Below are positions 46,976-58,925 of a stretch of DNA of 64,000 nucleotides, one piece after another. The position numbers and the translations under genes are program-made. Numbering within the stretch: the first letter of the stretch is position 1; each line of letters starts with the position of its first letter. The stretch is from Gonatopus flavifemur (taxonomy: Eukaryota > Arthropoda > Insecta > Hymenoptera > Dryinidae): assembly GCA_018340375.1 (NCBI GenBank), contig JAFFJZ010000003.1:27962001-28026000 (forward strand), in the 5' to 3' direction. The notes beneath the pieces are model-generated. The model had not been told where the DNA came from and did not search any database. It worked only from the letters and a program-made list of their open reading frames with translations.

Positions 46976-47546
46976 CTCAGAAAATTATCATCATAAGTGA
47001 GAGATAAAAATGAATAAAAGTCGGACCGAATTGATTATATTCGGTAAGAAAATAATTAAGGGGCATGGGAGCTTCAAAATCCAATTTTCCATAACGCCGT
47101 AACGTCTCAGAGATTCTCAGCGGATTCAAAAGGTGTTTGTAGTTTCTGAGAAAGTCTCGATGATTCTTGAAAAAAAAATTCACAATTGTTCAGAGATATT
47201 TATAAATATTAAGAAAAATTTTCAGTGGAAAAACCCGCCCGATGAGTAAAAGTGAGAGTTTCTCAGAATTTTGCAAAGATTTCTAAAGTTTGACAAAATT
47301 TTCATAAGCTTTTTAAGTGAGATTCAGAGTTTTGCAGTGAAATTCAGATAAAATTTCAGAAATTCTCAGAGGAATTGTTTTTCAGGAGAACTATACACCT
47401 TAAGAAATTAGTCGAATATTTGGGATTGATGTTGGACAGTAAATCAACTTCCTCAAAACACCTTAAATGTGTATACAACGACAGAAATAAAAGGTTTTTT
47501 TCCATAGCGATAGAGGAATTTTATGCTATTGTGATTGAAAATAATG

Positions 47547-47798
47547 CACTGAAAGAAAAATTTATTCCAGTCAAATAAATATTTATTTGTCCCGTACCAA
47601 AGAAATATTCATTAGAATTAACAAAATATTCTTTGGAACCAAAATAATTTATTTGAATTGAATAGATGGTTTTAACCGTTTATTTGATTCCAATAAATTA
47701 TTTTGGTTCCAAAGAATATTCTGTCAATTCTAATAAATATTTCTTTGGTACAGGACAAATAAATATTTCTTTGACTGGAATGAATTTTTTTTTCAGTG
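47547..47798. mobile_element. near-perfect palindromic MITE (CACTGAAAGAAAAA ends)
   Basis: The arms of about 110 bp share AAATAAATATTTATTTGT, ACCAAAGAAATATTCATTAG, CAAAGAATATT and ATAATTTATTTG and their complements. The flanks are TG on both sides. It would form a hairpin of nearly full length. The 570 bp before it are AT-rich, with AGAAATTCTCAGA-type words related to the 24237 element. Confidence 0.85.
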
Positions 47799-48949
47799 TG
47801 AACTATCGATAAGAAACAAATGACTCATACTCAAGATAACATCATGAGTTTTCGAAATGTTTCCAGAAACGCATTCGTTTTTTGACCTTGACCTTGAGGT
47901 TTTCAAAACATTTTTGAGACTCGCATTGTGAAAACATACATAAATATACGATTCATGGGATTTCCATTTTCTTGCAGTGAAATCTCATTTCTGTGTGTAA
48001 CTTCAGAAACGACGAATTTTCTATCTTCATTGCTTCAATGAATTCTTCATCCGTTTCAGCTATTCGATTACACAGTTGAAAATCGGTACAAAGAAACTCA
48101 TCAAATCGATAGCTGCTCATCATAAATTCAACAATTTTCGTATTAATATCGAAAATAAATTTTGAATGAACTTTGTATACAAACATCTCCACGGCGTAGT
48201 CGTAGCTGTAGAGTTAAAATCTCACACAGAGTATAACAAAGAAACCCAGCTGCAAGCATTAGATTTTTTGCTGTAACAGTTGAAAAATACTGGTCTCAAA
48301 TACCGTAATCACAAGGGAGACCAAGACCATCGATGAATCAGAAGAATAATCCCCGTTAGGCTATATCTAGGAAATCGTAGGTCAGAATCTCAAGTATCAT
48401 TAGAATTAACAACGTGATGATGGATAGGGAAAAAGAATAGGGATCAGGTAAATCTATATGGGAAAAAATACCTACGTATAAATGTGAAAGCCATAAGGGA
48501 TGCTTGCTTTGTTCACCACCAAAGAGGGGTTCACCGAGTAGAAAGGACAGATGTTCAGCTGTTCGTTCTGGGTAGTTGAGTTTGTTCCCAGAATGGAACT
48601 CCTGTTTTTATACTGGTAACCATCTAAATCTGCTGCAAATAATGATGTCAAATAAAAACCCAGGTTCACTCTCGGATTCATTCTATTTATTTTTTCCTTT
48701 TTGTTTCTTCTTGGAAATTATTGGAGGAATGCAGGTGGGTGGGTACAGTTTTCTTTTTATCACAAATTCACGATGATAATTAATCAAAACAGGGTTATTC
48801 GTGGCTCCCGAGAAACCTTTCAAGGTTTTTTCAAGCTTATTCAGTGAATTCCCATGTAACACGGAATATTTCGAGAATATTTTGATGAAATATAAAAAAG
48901 TTTAAATAAGATTGGTTCATGGATACAGAATTGACAATGTTATATGGTT
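47799..48949. other. gene-free stretch
   Basis: I recognise no gene or RNA; open frames are short and without motifs. Confidence 0.45.
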
Positions 48950-49160
48950 AATGAACGATAGAACTCTATAGTTTCTCATCGTACCTTATAGAATTTTCAT
49001 TATAAAATGTATTTGATGTTATCTTGAAATTCTTACGGAAGAAGTACCAGTTATTCCGAAACACACGAATACTTTTTTGTCACTGGTACTTTTTCCATAC
49101 GAATTTCACGATGAACAGCAAAATACCTCCTATTAAATTTAGTAATATAATCTATAACTC
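48950..49160. mobile_element. palindromic MITE, family P1 (decayed copy)
   Basis: ACGATAGAACTCTATAG, GGAAGAAGTACCAGT and, inverted, CACTGGTACTTTTTCC then ATGAACAGC mirror the layout of the copy at 754-1152. The ends are worn. Confidence 0.6.
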
Positions 49161-49431
49161 CTTAGCACAAAAGAGGACTCGGTTTACATAAACAGCCTTA
49201 CCACACTCAACACCCATTCCGACTTATTTTGTCTCACAATATTAAACGCATACCTCACATATACTGTTTTGCCATTGACATAAGTTAATTACATGAAATT
49301 GCATTTTTGCAATGAGGTTGTCTTTTAATTTATTAACATTACCTATATCATCTTACATAATAATATAATTTGTCTTTCTTTTCTTTATTCACTTATTTGA
49401 CTGAAAATTTCATCACCGATTCGATTTCATA

Positions 49432-49633
49432 CACAGTAAAAAATTTTTCGTCATTGTGTAAAGTGTTAAAAGTTGTGTGTAGAATATTTAACATTCTAGA
49501 GTGTTGATTCAACACGATCGTGCTTTTTTTGTTTGCGTTAATAACGATTGTGTTGAATCGACACTCTAGAATGTTAAATATTCTACACACAAAGTTTAAC
49601 ACTTTACACAATGACGAACAATTTTTTACTGTG
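49432..49633. mobile_element. TA-flanked palindromic MITE (CACAGTAAAAAATTTTT ends)
   Basis: The ends CACAGTAAAAAATTTTT and AATTTTTTACTGTG have TA on both sides (49430-49431 and 49634-49635). The arms are about 85 bp and nearly identical (TCTAGAGTGTTGATTCAACA and its complement). There is no coding capacity. Confidence 0.88.
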
Positions 49634-50329
49634 TAGCCCCACACTTGCTTCCATACTCAACATATTCCTATTTCCTTTTGTCTATTCCAATATCTTTGTT
49701 TTGAAATACCTTCTATTAAATTCTACGAGCGTGAATACGACACAAAACCATACAGTTTCAATGTTCGTATTCAAGAATCTCTAAGAAAAATTTCCTGTTT
49801 TTGATAGTTTTTTATTGAGAATTTTGAGCAGGTTACGTTTTTCTTACAATAAACACAATGTTCTATAAAGTATCCCACTAACATCTTCAGAATATTCTTA
49901 ACTATGGATGTTTATGTACGACATATCTGAAGATATCAAGGTCGATATTGATTTCTCTGAATCGTTTCATTCAATAAAACCATGGATTAAACGACAGTAG
50001 TGTTCGTGACACACCGTATTCTTTCATTTCGAGCCTCGATTGGTCTCAATAAATGATTCAAACTTGAATGATCTCGTTCATACAATCCCTGAAGCAGCCT
50101 CATCATAATATTCTATGCACGTGGATTACATTCATCCATAGAATGTCCTTGTGCTACGTGAATTCTCGTATTTGTGTCGAATCATTTACGAAATCAAATA
50201 AAATCGTACTGAGATCCGTTAACACAACTCCGCCACGATGATAGCCGAAGGCATTTCGATGCAGCAACATCTATCTTAATAATTATAAATTATTGTGAAA
50301 CAATAGTATCAATTTTGTTCTTTTGAACG
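49634..50329. other. gene-free stretch
   Basis: No gene is recognised before the 5' UTR-like region of the retrotransposon copy 2. Confidence 0.4.
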
Positions 50330-50599
50330 AGACTGATTGAGAATTCGTACCGGTGACGGGGTACTGTACACTTTGTTGTTCGTTCCGACCGCTAATAACG
50401 CAATTCAAAGCGAAAATTCGGTAAACGATTCATACACAAATAACATTATATCGTTAACTGTCAAAATGGGCAAAAAACGAAAAGGACTAAAAACAGTAAT
50501 GACAAAAAAGACACCAAAGTATTAAAACCAAACTAGATTAGCACTCAAAATAAATATGAAGTTCTGTCTCAGTCAAGTAATGACGAAAGTGAAGAAGAA

Positions 50600-52111
50600 A
50601 TGAAACTTAGCACAGCACATCAGCAAGAAGAAAATCCTAAAATCTCTCAATTGATTATCACTACGGGATATAAAAATCAACAAAAAATAGTGCAAAATGT
50701 GAAGAAGTTAACTAACGACTTCACATTGAGTTATTCACCGAAACAAATATCACTCTACTTACCCAGCGAAGATATTAAAAATAAAATAATAAGTTACTTG
50801 AAGGATAAAAATATCAATTTCACACATACATTATATATAAACGAAAACAATAGAAGTAAAAAGTTAGTAATAAAAGCTCTTCCACCAATTACTGCAGAAG
50901 AAATAATGGAAGATCTAATCAAGGAGAAAATGAAACCTATTAGATGTGTTCAATTGAAACAAAAAAAGCCGCCTCCATACATGTTTCCCATCTTCATGGT
51001 GGAATTCAATAATAATGAAGTCCTCAATAATATCTACAATAATCAAGGCAAATATCATACAAGGATCACCTGGGAAAAATATAAAAATACAAAAGTATCA
51101 CAGCGCCAAAAGTGCCAACATTTTGGGCATGGATCCAAGAATTGTTATAATGCATCTAGATGTGTGGAATGCAAACTTCCGTATTTGACAACAGATTGCA
51201 AAAAAGAAAAAAACGCCCCGCCCCAGTATGTTAATTGCAATGACAATCACCCGGCCAACTATACTGGATGTCCGGCCTATCAAGCAGCGTTAATTAAGTG
51301 TGTCCCCTGGTCGATTTTTTCACTAGAAAACTACTAGATCGTTTCAACCATTTCACATCATTAATATTCAATTAATTACATCAACCTTGAGATAAAAAAA
51401 TCCAGAATAAATCAGAGATGCCGGCTCTGGTCTCAAAATAATTGTACGTGGATTATATTTGTTATGATACCAAAAAAACTGAATAGAGGTTTCTTATTGG
51501 CTGATAACGAAATTTCTTTCTAATTATTCATGACGAGTTAGTTGAACAACAAACAGACCAGACCCGAATTGTTTGATTGATTCTGAATCATTTGATCTAA
51601 AATTCAATGCAATTGATTGAATATTTTTGACGTAAAATGGTTGAAAGTATCGACCAGAGCACTCCCTCAAACTAAAAAGCAGGCAACAATCTGATACAAA
51701 AGCAACGTAAAGTTAGATGAAAAACGACAGTACTCCAGAGGATATAATCTACAGGAATATCCACAACTTAAACAAACCAAAGGAAAGGATAATAACATAT
51801 CTACTACTGGAAATTCATCAAATCACACGCCAAAAACAATAGTATCATCTTCGAAGGTAACACAAGGCCGACAACATACAGAGATATTACAGCAGGGTTC
51901 TAAGAAGCTACCTAACACAGAAGAAATAATAGAAAATGTAAATATTCTTCAGGAATTAAGCGAACAAATGAAAATTCTAAATTCTAATTGTAATTTAAAA
52001 CAAATGCTCATTCTAATCAAACAACTTAATCGTAGACTTCATGGAACAACAGACAGAATAACACAATGCCAAATACTCTATGAATGTATTTTATCCGCAA
52101 ATGGCATTTAA
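50600..52111 (+). pseudogene. ORF1 (gag-like), split by a MITE
   Basis: The first part (50600 to about 51297) has an N-terminal PRE_C2HC-like region (MEDLIKEKMKPIRCVQLKQK) followed by degenerate CCHC knuckles: FGHGSKNC, RCVEC, then VNCNDNHPANYTGCPAY. After the inserted MITE the frame is open again from about 51708 to the stop at 52109-52111, with NVKLDEKRQY, a Ser/Thr/Gln-rich middle and the C-terminal helix QMLILIKQLNRRLHG. Joining these is only implied by order. Its stop overlaps the ORF2 ATG at 52101 by 11 bp, the same arrangement as in the 39-kb element. Confidence 0.8.
51300..51668. mobile_element. MITE inserted in ORF1 of copy 2
   Basis: GTGTCCCCTGGTCGAT at the left and ATCGACCAGAGCACTCCC at the right are imperfect inverted ends; TTTCAACCATTTCACATCAT and its diverged complement follow inwards. 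It separates the zinc-knuckle part from the C-terminal part of ORF1. The exact ends and the target duplication are unclear. Confidence 0.65.
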
Positions 52112-52640
52112 GAGAGTAATAGATGAACAAATCAAAATAGCATTGTGGAATGCAACCAGATTGAATAACAAAATACTGGAATTGAAAATTTTTATGAGCA
52201 AACAAAATATGGACATGGTAATCACTGAAACCAAATCGATGAGACGAGATAGAAGTAGTTCGCATAGAGGAGGTGGATTAGCCATCTTCATGAAAAAAGA
52301 TATCAATTATATGATTGTACAAACATAAACAGAAGAAATAGAATCTTCGGCAATTAAATCAACAAATAATCACATAATAACAGCAGTATACAAAAATCCA
52401 CAAAATCAGTTTTGCAAAGAAGATTTAGATAGTATTTTTAGGTCAAGTCAAAAAGTACTAGCTATTGGAGATTGGAATGCGAAAAACATATGATGGAATT
52501 GTTACAATAATAACACGTATGGAAATAAACTGTTAAAATATACGAGAAAGAATGCAATAAACATAGAAATCCCCAATAAATTCACGCTTTCACCATATAA
52601 CTCGAATTTGTCAAGCACAAGTAAATCTAATTCCAAATAA
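52101..52640 (+). pseudogene. ORF2 endonuclease of copy 2
   Basis: MAFKRVIDEQ, IALWNATRLNNK, VITETKSMRRD, GGGLAIFMKKDINYM, then (after a stop) SSAIKSTNNHII, KVLAIGDWNAKN and a stop where the W normally follows. The motifs of the apurinic endonuclease are visible but interrupted. Confidence 0.8.
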
Positions 52641-52644
52641 AAAT

Positions 52645-54519
52645 GTGAATAATATATCTGAAATTGAAGTACATGATGATCTGGATTCTGATCATTTGCC
52701 TCTGGTGTTTACACTAGAAAAAACTCAAATAAATACTCAAACTAAAATTAAATATCCAGATTATGGTAGAACAGATTGGAAAAAATTCAAGTCTCACGTG
52801 AACAAGAATCGTAAAATAAATAATAAAATAACAGATAAGCACAGCATTAATGAAAGTATTCAACAATTCACAAAAATAATACAAAAAGCAACTAAAATAG
52901 CCATACCACATACACAGCAGAAAGATAATGAATATAACCTGTCAATCTCTATTATTAGTAAAATCAAAGAAAGAAATAGAAATAGAAGAAAATTTCAAAG
53001 AAGCAGAGATAAAAAATAGACTAACAGAAGGAATTCAAAATGACATTATTGGATTTAATAACTCTAAATGGGAAAGGAAACTTTCAAGAATAAAAGAAAA
53101 TGATAACTCAATATGGAGGATTAGTTTTGAAAGACAGTCGAAGAAGTGATTTATTAGCAAATAATTTCGAAAAAACCCATACCTCAACGCGAAATATGGG
53201 GAACTCCAAACTAAATAAAATAGTCAGAAGAAGATACAAATACATTAAAAACATGATTATTGATACTGAAGACATAAAATATACATCACCCAGGCGATAG
53301 TTCAACTCACTTACATATTTAACACATGCTGTGAAACAGGATACTTTCACAGCCTATTACCTACAATGAGTAAATTATACGAAAAAATAATTTTAAATAG
53401 AGTAAAAGAACATTTGAAAGAAAACGATCTGTTAATATCACAGCAGTTTGGTTTGAGGAATTATCACCGTACTATACATAAACTATTAAGAATAACAGAA
53501 CATATATCAAGAAACTTTAATATGAATAAAAGTGAAACCGCAGTCATGTGAGATATTGAAAAAGCATTTGACATTCTATGGCACAAGGGACTGATTTATG
53601 AATTACATGAATATAAATTTCCAACATATATAAAAAATGTTATATCAAATGATATTAGAAAAAGAAAATTTTAAGTCAACGTTTAACCAGCAAATTTTCA
53701 AGTTTTATAAAATTAAGGCTGGGGTACCTCAAGGATCCATTTTGGGACCTATATTATTCTTGATATATATATTAATGACATCCCAAAAGATAAAGAAGTA
53801 TTGTTATCATTGTTTGCTGATGATACGGCCATTTATACATCCTCTTGGCAAGAGGCTAATGCAATTAGAAAAATACAAAAATACAGAGAAATTTTACAAG
53901 AATATTATCAAAAATGGAAAAGCAAAATAATCACAAATCAAACAGAATCGATTACATTCACAAGAACAACAAAAAAGAAAGAAATTCCTAAAATAACATT
54001 ATACAATGAAATAATTGAACCAAAAGAGACTGCTAAATACCTAGGCCTATTATTAGATAACAAATTAACGTGCACACAACATGTCAGTATAATAAGGAAA
54101 AAAGGTTGTATAGCCACTGATCAATCATATACATTATTGAATAAATGTAGTAAACTTTCAATTAGAACCAAATTAAAAATCTGTAATATGGTTATTAAAC
54201 CCATAATGTTATATGCTGCCCCAATATGGGCAAACACATGCAAAACAAATACAAATAAACTTCCAATATTTCAAAATAAGTACCTCACTTATTTTTAGGA
54301 GAAGAATATACGACGCTCATGTCAGTATTACACGATAAAGCAAATATACCATACATTTCGCATGAAATATGTAAAAGAAGTGATCAGTTTTATAACATAG
54401 GAATACGTACGGTACCAATACTCGAGTGCATATATAAATACATCAAAATGGGACCAAATATGGTACCTTATAAAAATGAGTTCAAAATGCCATTTCACTA
54501 TAAGACTGACGTTGAATAA
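52645..54519 (+). pseudogene. ORF2 linker and reverse transcriptase of copy 2
   Basis: HDDLDSDHLPLVF (end of the endonuclease), NDNSIWRISFERQSKK, EKIILNRVKEHLKENDLL, AGVPQGSILGPILFLIYI (motif B), LFADDTAIYTSSW (motif C, about 53800) and [12 protein letters not shown] are spread over at least four frames with several stops. The catalytic YADD-equivalent FADD survives. One frameshift (extra A in the run at about 53010) is identical in copy 1. Confidence 0.88.
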
Positions 54520-55019
54520 TTTTATCTTTCAATTTTGTTAAGATGTGATTAGAGTTCAAGTAATTCAACTTGGCACATAATATACGGTTTTTTATCAAAT
54601 TTTCCCCTAATAAAAACACACACATATATAAAGTAGCTCAGAACAAAAGACAATATTATAAAACCAGATGTGAAATAGCCTAGGCTAGAAAACATTGACA
54701 AATATAACAGATTATGTACAAATTGTATAACATGTTTATGGTAATAAACAAATTTTCAAAGTCAAAGTATGAATTTTAGAAGAAAACTCATTAAAATCTT
54801 TTTCGATTCTCAATATCAGGACAAGAAAACGTATTCCATTCAACCACATCTTCTGAAACTATTATTTGAATATAACTTCTACAGCACAGTGAGGAAAACG
54901 TTCTTCATATTTACATGAGAAATGAATTCTGGAAGTTTTAAGCATTCAAATATTATGGTTTGTAAGCTGCAAATTGTTATCATATCTATATATGAGATAT
55001 CATTTCACATATTATCACG

Positions 55020-55920
55020 GTTATTTCATATGAGTTTCAGCGAAATTCAAACAATACAGGTACGGGGAAAGCATGCTTCGAAAATATCGTCAAGCAATCC
55101 AAATTGCTAAACGAACACTTTTCTTCCACATATCTCAATCAATTAGGATGAAACTCATAAGAGATCGCAATGAGATTGTAACTAAATTATGGCATAGATT
55201 TCATTGCAATCGGATGACAAGAACCGAAGTCATACACAATTTCTGAGAACGTGTTCCCTTTTCCCCTGTTGTTCTTCTGTAAGAATCAGGTTGAAACTTA
55301 TAAGGGAGTACTATCGACACTCGATAAAACTGTAATAAAAATTTCATAACGATCGAATGGTAGGAACGAAATATACTCCCATGATAACGGTTTTGACGAA
55401 ATTTCCACATTCTCTTCCTTCGCTTGGAATTGTTACAGTACAAACAAAACCTCGTGAATTGAATATGCACGTATTTCCATGGCATTCGTATGACACGGTT
55501 TTAAAATATCGTCAAATAATGCTGATTGCAAAAGAGAAACATTGTTCACAATTTTGAAGTGATCCAAATGAAACCTACACGAGACAACTACACTGTTGAA
55601 AATTTCTGCATTAATTTCAATGTTTTTACTGGAAGTTTTTTTCAAGTACGTACATGAATTCAGTTTCATGCACATTTTACATGAAATTTAATGTGAACTA
55701 TAGCATAATCTATAGTCTTTTCATGTTTTTGTACATTAAATTTGATGCAGAATGTATATGAACCTGATTTCATGTACGTAATTGAAAAAAACTTCCAGAT
55801 ATTTCTGACAGTGTATTGGAACGTAACTGAAGTTTCATAGCAATCGAAGATACACACGATCGCAAAATCACAATCTTTCAAACGCGTTATCCAATCCGTC
55901 TTCAAATTAATAGGTCTCGA
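55020..55920. repeat. degenerate tandem repeat of about 140 bp
   Basis: ATGAAACTCATAAGAG at 55148, TTGAAACTTATAAGGG at 55289 and ATGAAACCTACACGAG at 55567 are spaced by about 140 and 280 bp. Each unit also carries a TTTCATnnCnATCG segment about 60 bp later (55199, 55345, 55835), and AAATATCGTCAA occurs at 55081 and 55505. The MITE at 55591 interrupts it. It lies upstream of H2A. Confidence 0.55.
55591..55813. mobile_element. TA-flanked palindromic MITE (CACTGTTGAAAATTTCT ends)
   Basis: CACTGTTGAAAATTTCTG at the left and CAGATATTTCTGACAGTG at the right are imperfect inverted ends, with TA on both sides (55589-55590 and 55814-55815). The arms share ACTGGAAGTTTTTTTCAA, GTACGTACATGAA and CATTAAATT. 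It is inserted in the 140-bp tandem repeat. Confidence 0.8.
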
Positions 55921-56439
55921 TTCCTCAATGAGAGGAACGAATTGCGAAAACATTCGTTCGAATCGGTGCATTCCTCGAGGAATTATCGTGAATAAAAAAA
56001 GAATACGCACGCACATACACAGAGATTTCCGGGAATCTGGTGTTTTCGACATTCTGAAACGTTTTGTAAAGATGAGATACCCCTCTCCTGTATAATGGAT
56101 TTTCAATCGTATCACAATACTTACGTTTCTTTATATATATAAGAAATATGATGGATGTAAAATACAAAACAATAGAGAAAAAACCTAGAGAAAGTTCATT
56201 GAACTCTTCTGCCATTAAAACCTCATAACATAAGTGCATATGAAACTTCATTGATGAAGTCGAGATCGATATTTTCATTCTCGTTGAAACCGAAGATGGC
56301 TCTGCGTACGATGCCCTACCTCTCGATCGAGAAGTCCATGCCCGACTGAGGAATCATTAAAAAATCCCTCCGCGCGTCAGTGAGTATATATACGAGGAAG
56401 CGGTTCGAGGAAAGAACCTATCGGATGCATCGCTTCTCG

Positions 56440-56944
<505 letters not shown>

Positions 56945-56978
56945 ATGTTTTCTTTAACAACATCTCCAACATACAAAC

Positions 56979-56994
56979 GGCCCTTTTAAGGGCC
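56979..56994 (+). terminator. histone 3' stem-loop of H2A
   Basis: GGCCCTTTTAAGGGCC: stem identical to the H1 hairpins, loop TTTA instead of TTTC, 34 nt after the stop. It is followed by ACCAATCG and CGAAGG, a purine-rich candidate for the U7 site at a spacing similar to H1-B. Confidence 0.95.
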
Positions 56995-57197
56995 ACCAAT
57001 CGACTTCCACGAAGGTTCTATCCTCGTATTCACAAGCATATAACAAAAAAAAATGATAATTTTCATGTTATCAGAATCCGAGTGATATCCTCTGATTGCC
57101 CCTGGTGCGTATTTGCCCTAGTAGACGAATTATTAAATATCAGATTGAATATCATTGGGTATTCATTGAAACTTTTGCATTTTAGAAAGTACATGAA

Positions 57198-57474
57198 AAA
57201 GTGCTCAGACAACTGGAATTCCGGGAAATGAAGATTGAACTCAAAAAACCGGGAATTTTCAGGGAAATTGTTGAAAATCCCCAAAAACCTGGAAGTTTCA
57301 GGAAAGTCACTAGAATTTTTTCATTCTCTATAACGTATTTTCTTAATTTTTAATCGTGAAATCTTAGAAATTATACACTGATGAAAAAATGTTTAGGGAC
57401 ACATTCATGATCCGACGATTTCTGGAAATTAAAATTTTACTCAGGGAAATTGATTGAACAAAAATCGTCTGAAC
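57198..57474. repeat. left part of the CAGGGTTCAGAC element, second copy
   Basis: It matches 43886-44192 (TTCTTAATTTTTAATCGTG, TTAGGGACACATTCATGAT, GGGAAATTGATTGAACAAAA). The last bases, GTCTGAACCCTG, lie at 61799-61810 on the far side of the hAT-like element. Confidence 0.8.
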
Positions 57475-57975
57475 TAGGGTTCGAAGTGACGGAAAAAACT
57501 GTTTTTTTCGGGAATTTTTCCGACGTATTTTTCAAGAAAAATATCGAAAAATAAAAATCTCCCCTTAGTATCCAGAACATGAACGAATGTATTTTTTTCC
57601 TCCATTAGAACATAACTTAATGTCATAGAAACAAAAATCTACATTACTCCATGTGTTTTGGTGCATTAAGTGTATTCTTATCAATGAAAATGAAATGTAC
57701 GTGATTTTTTAGTATCAATTTGATATTAGTGTAGTATAATTAAATCTTGATCTGTAAAATTAAAATAAGGTAGCATCACATTTGAATCACAGTACGTATC
57801 TAAAAATGTATATAATGATTCATAATTCAAAACAAACAATTGAACTTCGATTTCTCACATACAATTCTTCCATATAACAAGAATATGACTCATATTATCA
57901 CAGACCAGTTAACTTGGGCAGAATCAAAATGAGGATTACTTCTTGAATTGCGAAGTGTTTGTAATCTAATTGATC

Positions 57976-58165
57976 TTAGTCGAAATCTGAGGAATCTGAA
58001 TCATAATCCGAACACGAGTCATTGACATCTTCGATGGTGTTGTCTTCATTACCATTTGTTTCTTTTGACTTGGGATTTTTTTCTTCAATGGCATTACACG
58101 AGTAGCGCAAATTCTGCTTTATGGCTTTAACTTCATGACTTCTGCATATAATTTCTAAAGAATAT
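57976..58165 (-). pseudogene. acidic C-terminal ORF piece, unrecognised
   Basis: On the minus strand, reading out of the nested element end, the frame gives YSLEIICRSHEVKAIKQNLR, a middle KNPKSKETNGNEDN and an acidic DYDSDSSDFD end before the stop at 57976. The upstream part is cut by the nested element at 58171. I do not recognise it; it could be the tail of the transposase of the surrounding hAT-like element, which is inference from position only. Confidence 0.3.
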
Positions 58166-58614
58166 GTTCCATGGTGTCTACTGGTCGGGAAAAGTCGGGA
58201 ATTCGGGAATAGGTCGGGAAAAAGTCGGGAATGAGTAATGAATTTCGAAAGTGTATCTCCTTTTTCTTGAAATTTCGATTTCCAAAAATAACCGATCATT
58301 CTAATTATTCAGATGAGCTTAAAGTTTTTGATTTTTTTCGTGAGTGAGTCCACCTTTTTTGAATTCCTCGTATGTTCCATATGGATCTTTATTGTTTAAG
58401 ATTTCCCAGATAGCACAATGACTCTGAAAGCATTCGAAAAGAGTTCTCGAGAACCCTTGAGGAATCAATGGAATATCAGAGAATAGTAACCCTGCTAAAA
58501 ATTTCCTACAAACTTGAGAAATATCCTTAGATTTTGAGAAATATTCTCAGATTTTAAGAAATACTTCCCAATTTTCTGTCAAAGACTACTATCCTTTCGA
58601 CCTGCATTTTTCTC

Positions 58615-58925
58615 CGGGATGCGGTAAAGCTCTACCGGTTGATATTATAGAACTTGAGAGGAATGTGTCTAGTTTTATCGTAAAATTTTCACAGAAGGAA
58701 TATCAGTTATCCGAAGAAAAATGGTTCATATTTTTCCATATAATTGATACTTCTTCTATAGGAATTCTATGATAAAACCACATATATTTCTCTTGAATTC
58801 TATAGAATACGATGAGAACCGATAGAGTTCTATCGTAAATTCACGATACACCATCGTGAATTTTCGGTTCAGAAATCTCATTGAAACCGATGGAAAAATT
58901 TTATTGTTGTCTGTGGGAAATTTTC
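58615..58925. mobile_element. palindromic MITE, family P1 (third copy)
   Basis: TTATAGAACTTGAGAG, GTTTTATCGTAAAATTTTC, and then inverted GGAATTCTATGATAAAACCA and ACCGATAGAGTTCTATCG, ending in GGAAATTTTC. Same layout as 754-1152. It lies inside the nested element. Confidence 0.6.

Larger units (their letters stand above)
50330..54768 (+). mobile_element. Jockey-like retrotransposon, copy 2 (near full length, decayed)
   Basis: It includes a probable 5' UTR, ORF1 with zinc knuckles, ORF2 with endonuclease and reverse transcriptase, and a 3' end of TTTTCAAAGTCAAAG. It is the longer relative of copy 1. ORF1 is split by a MITE at about 51300-51668, and ORF2 has many frameshifts and stops. The 5' limit near 50330 is an estimate. 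Confidence 0.85.

Noticed and set aside
55925..56278. Divergent H2B gene upstream of H2A
   Set aside because: Searched for on the minus strand because H2A and H2B are often paired; the frames there show no histone-fold sequence.
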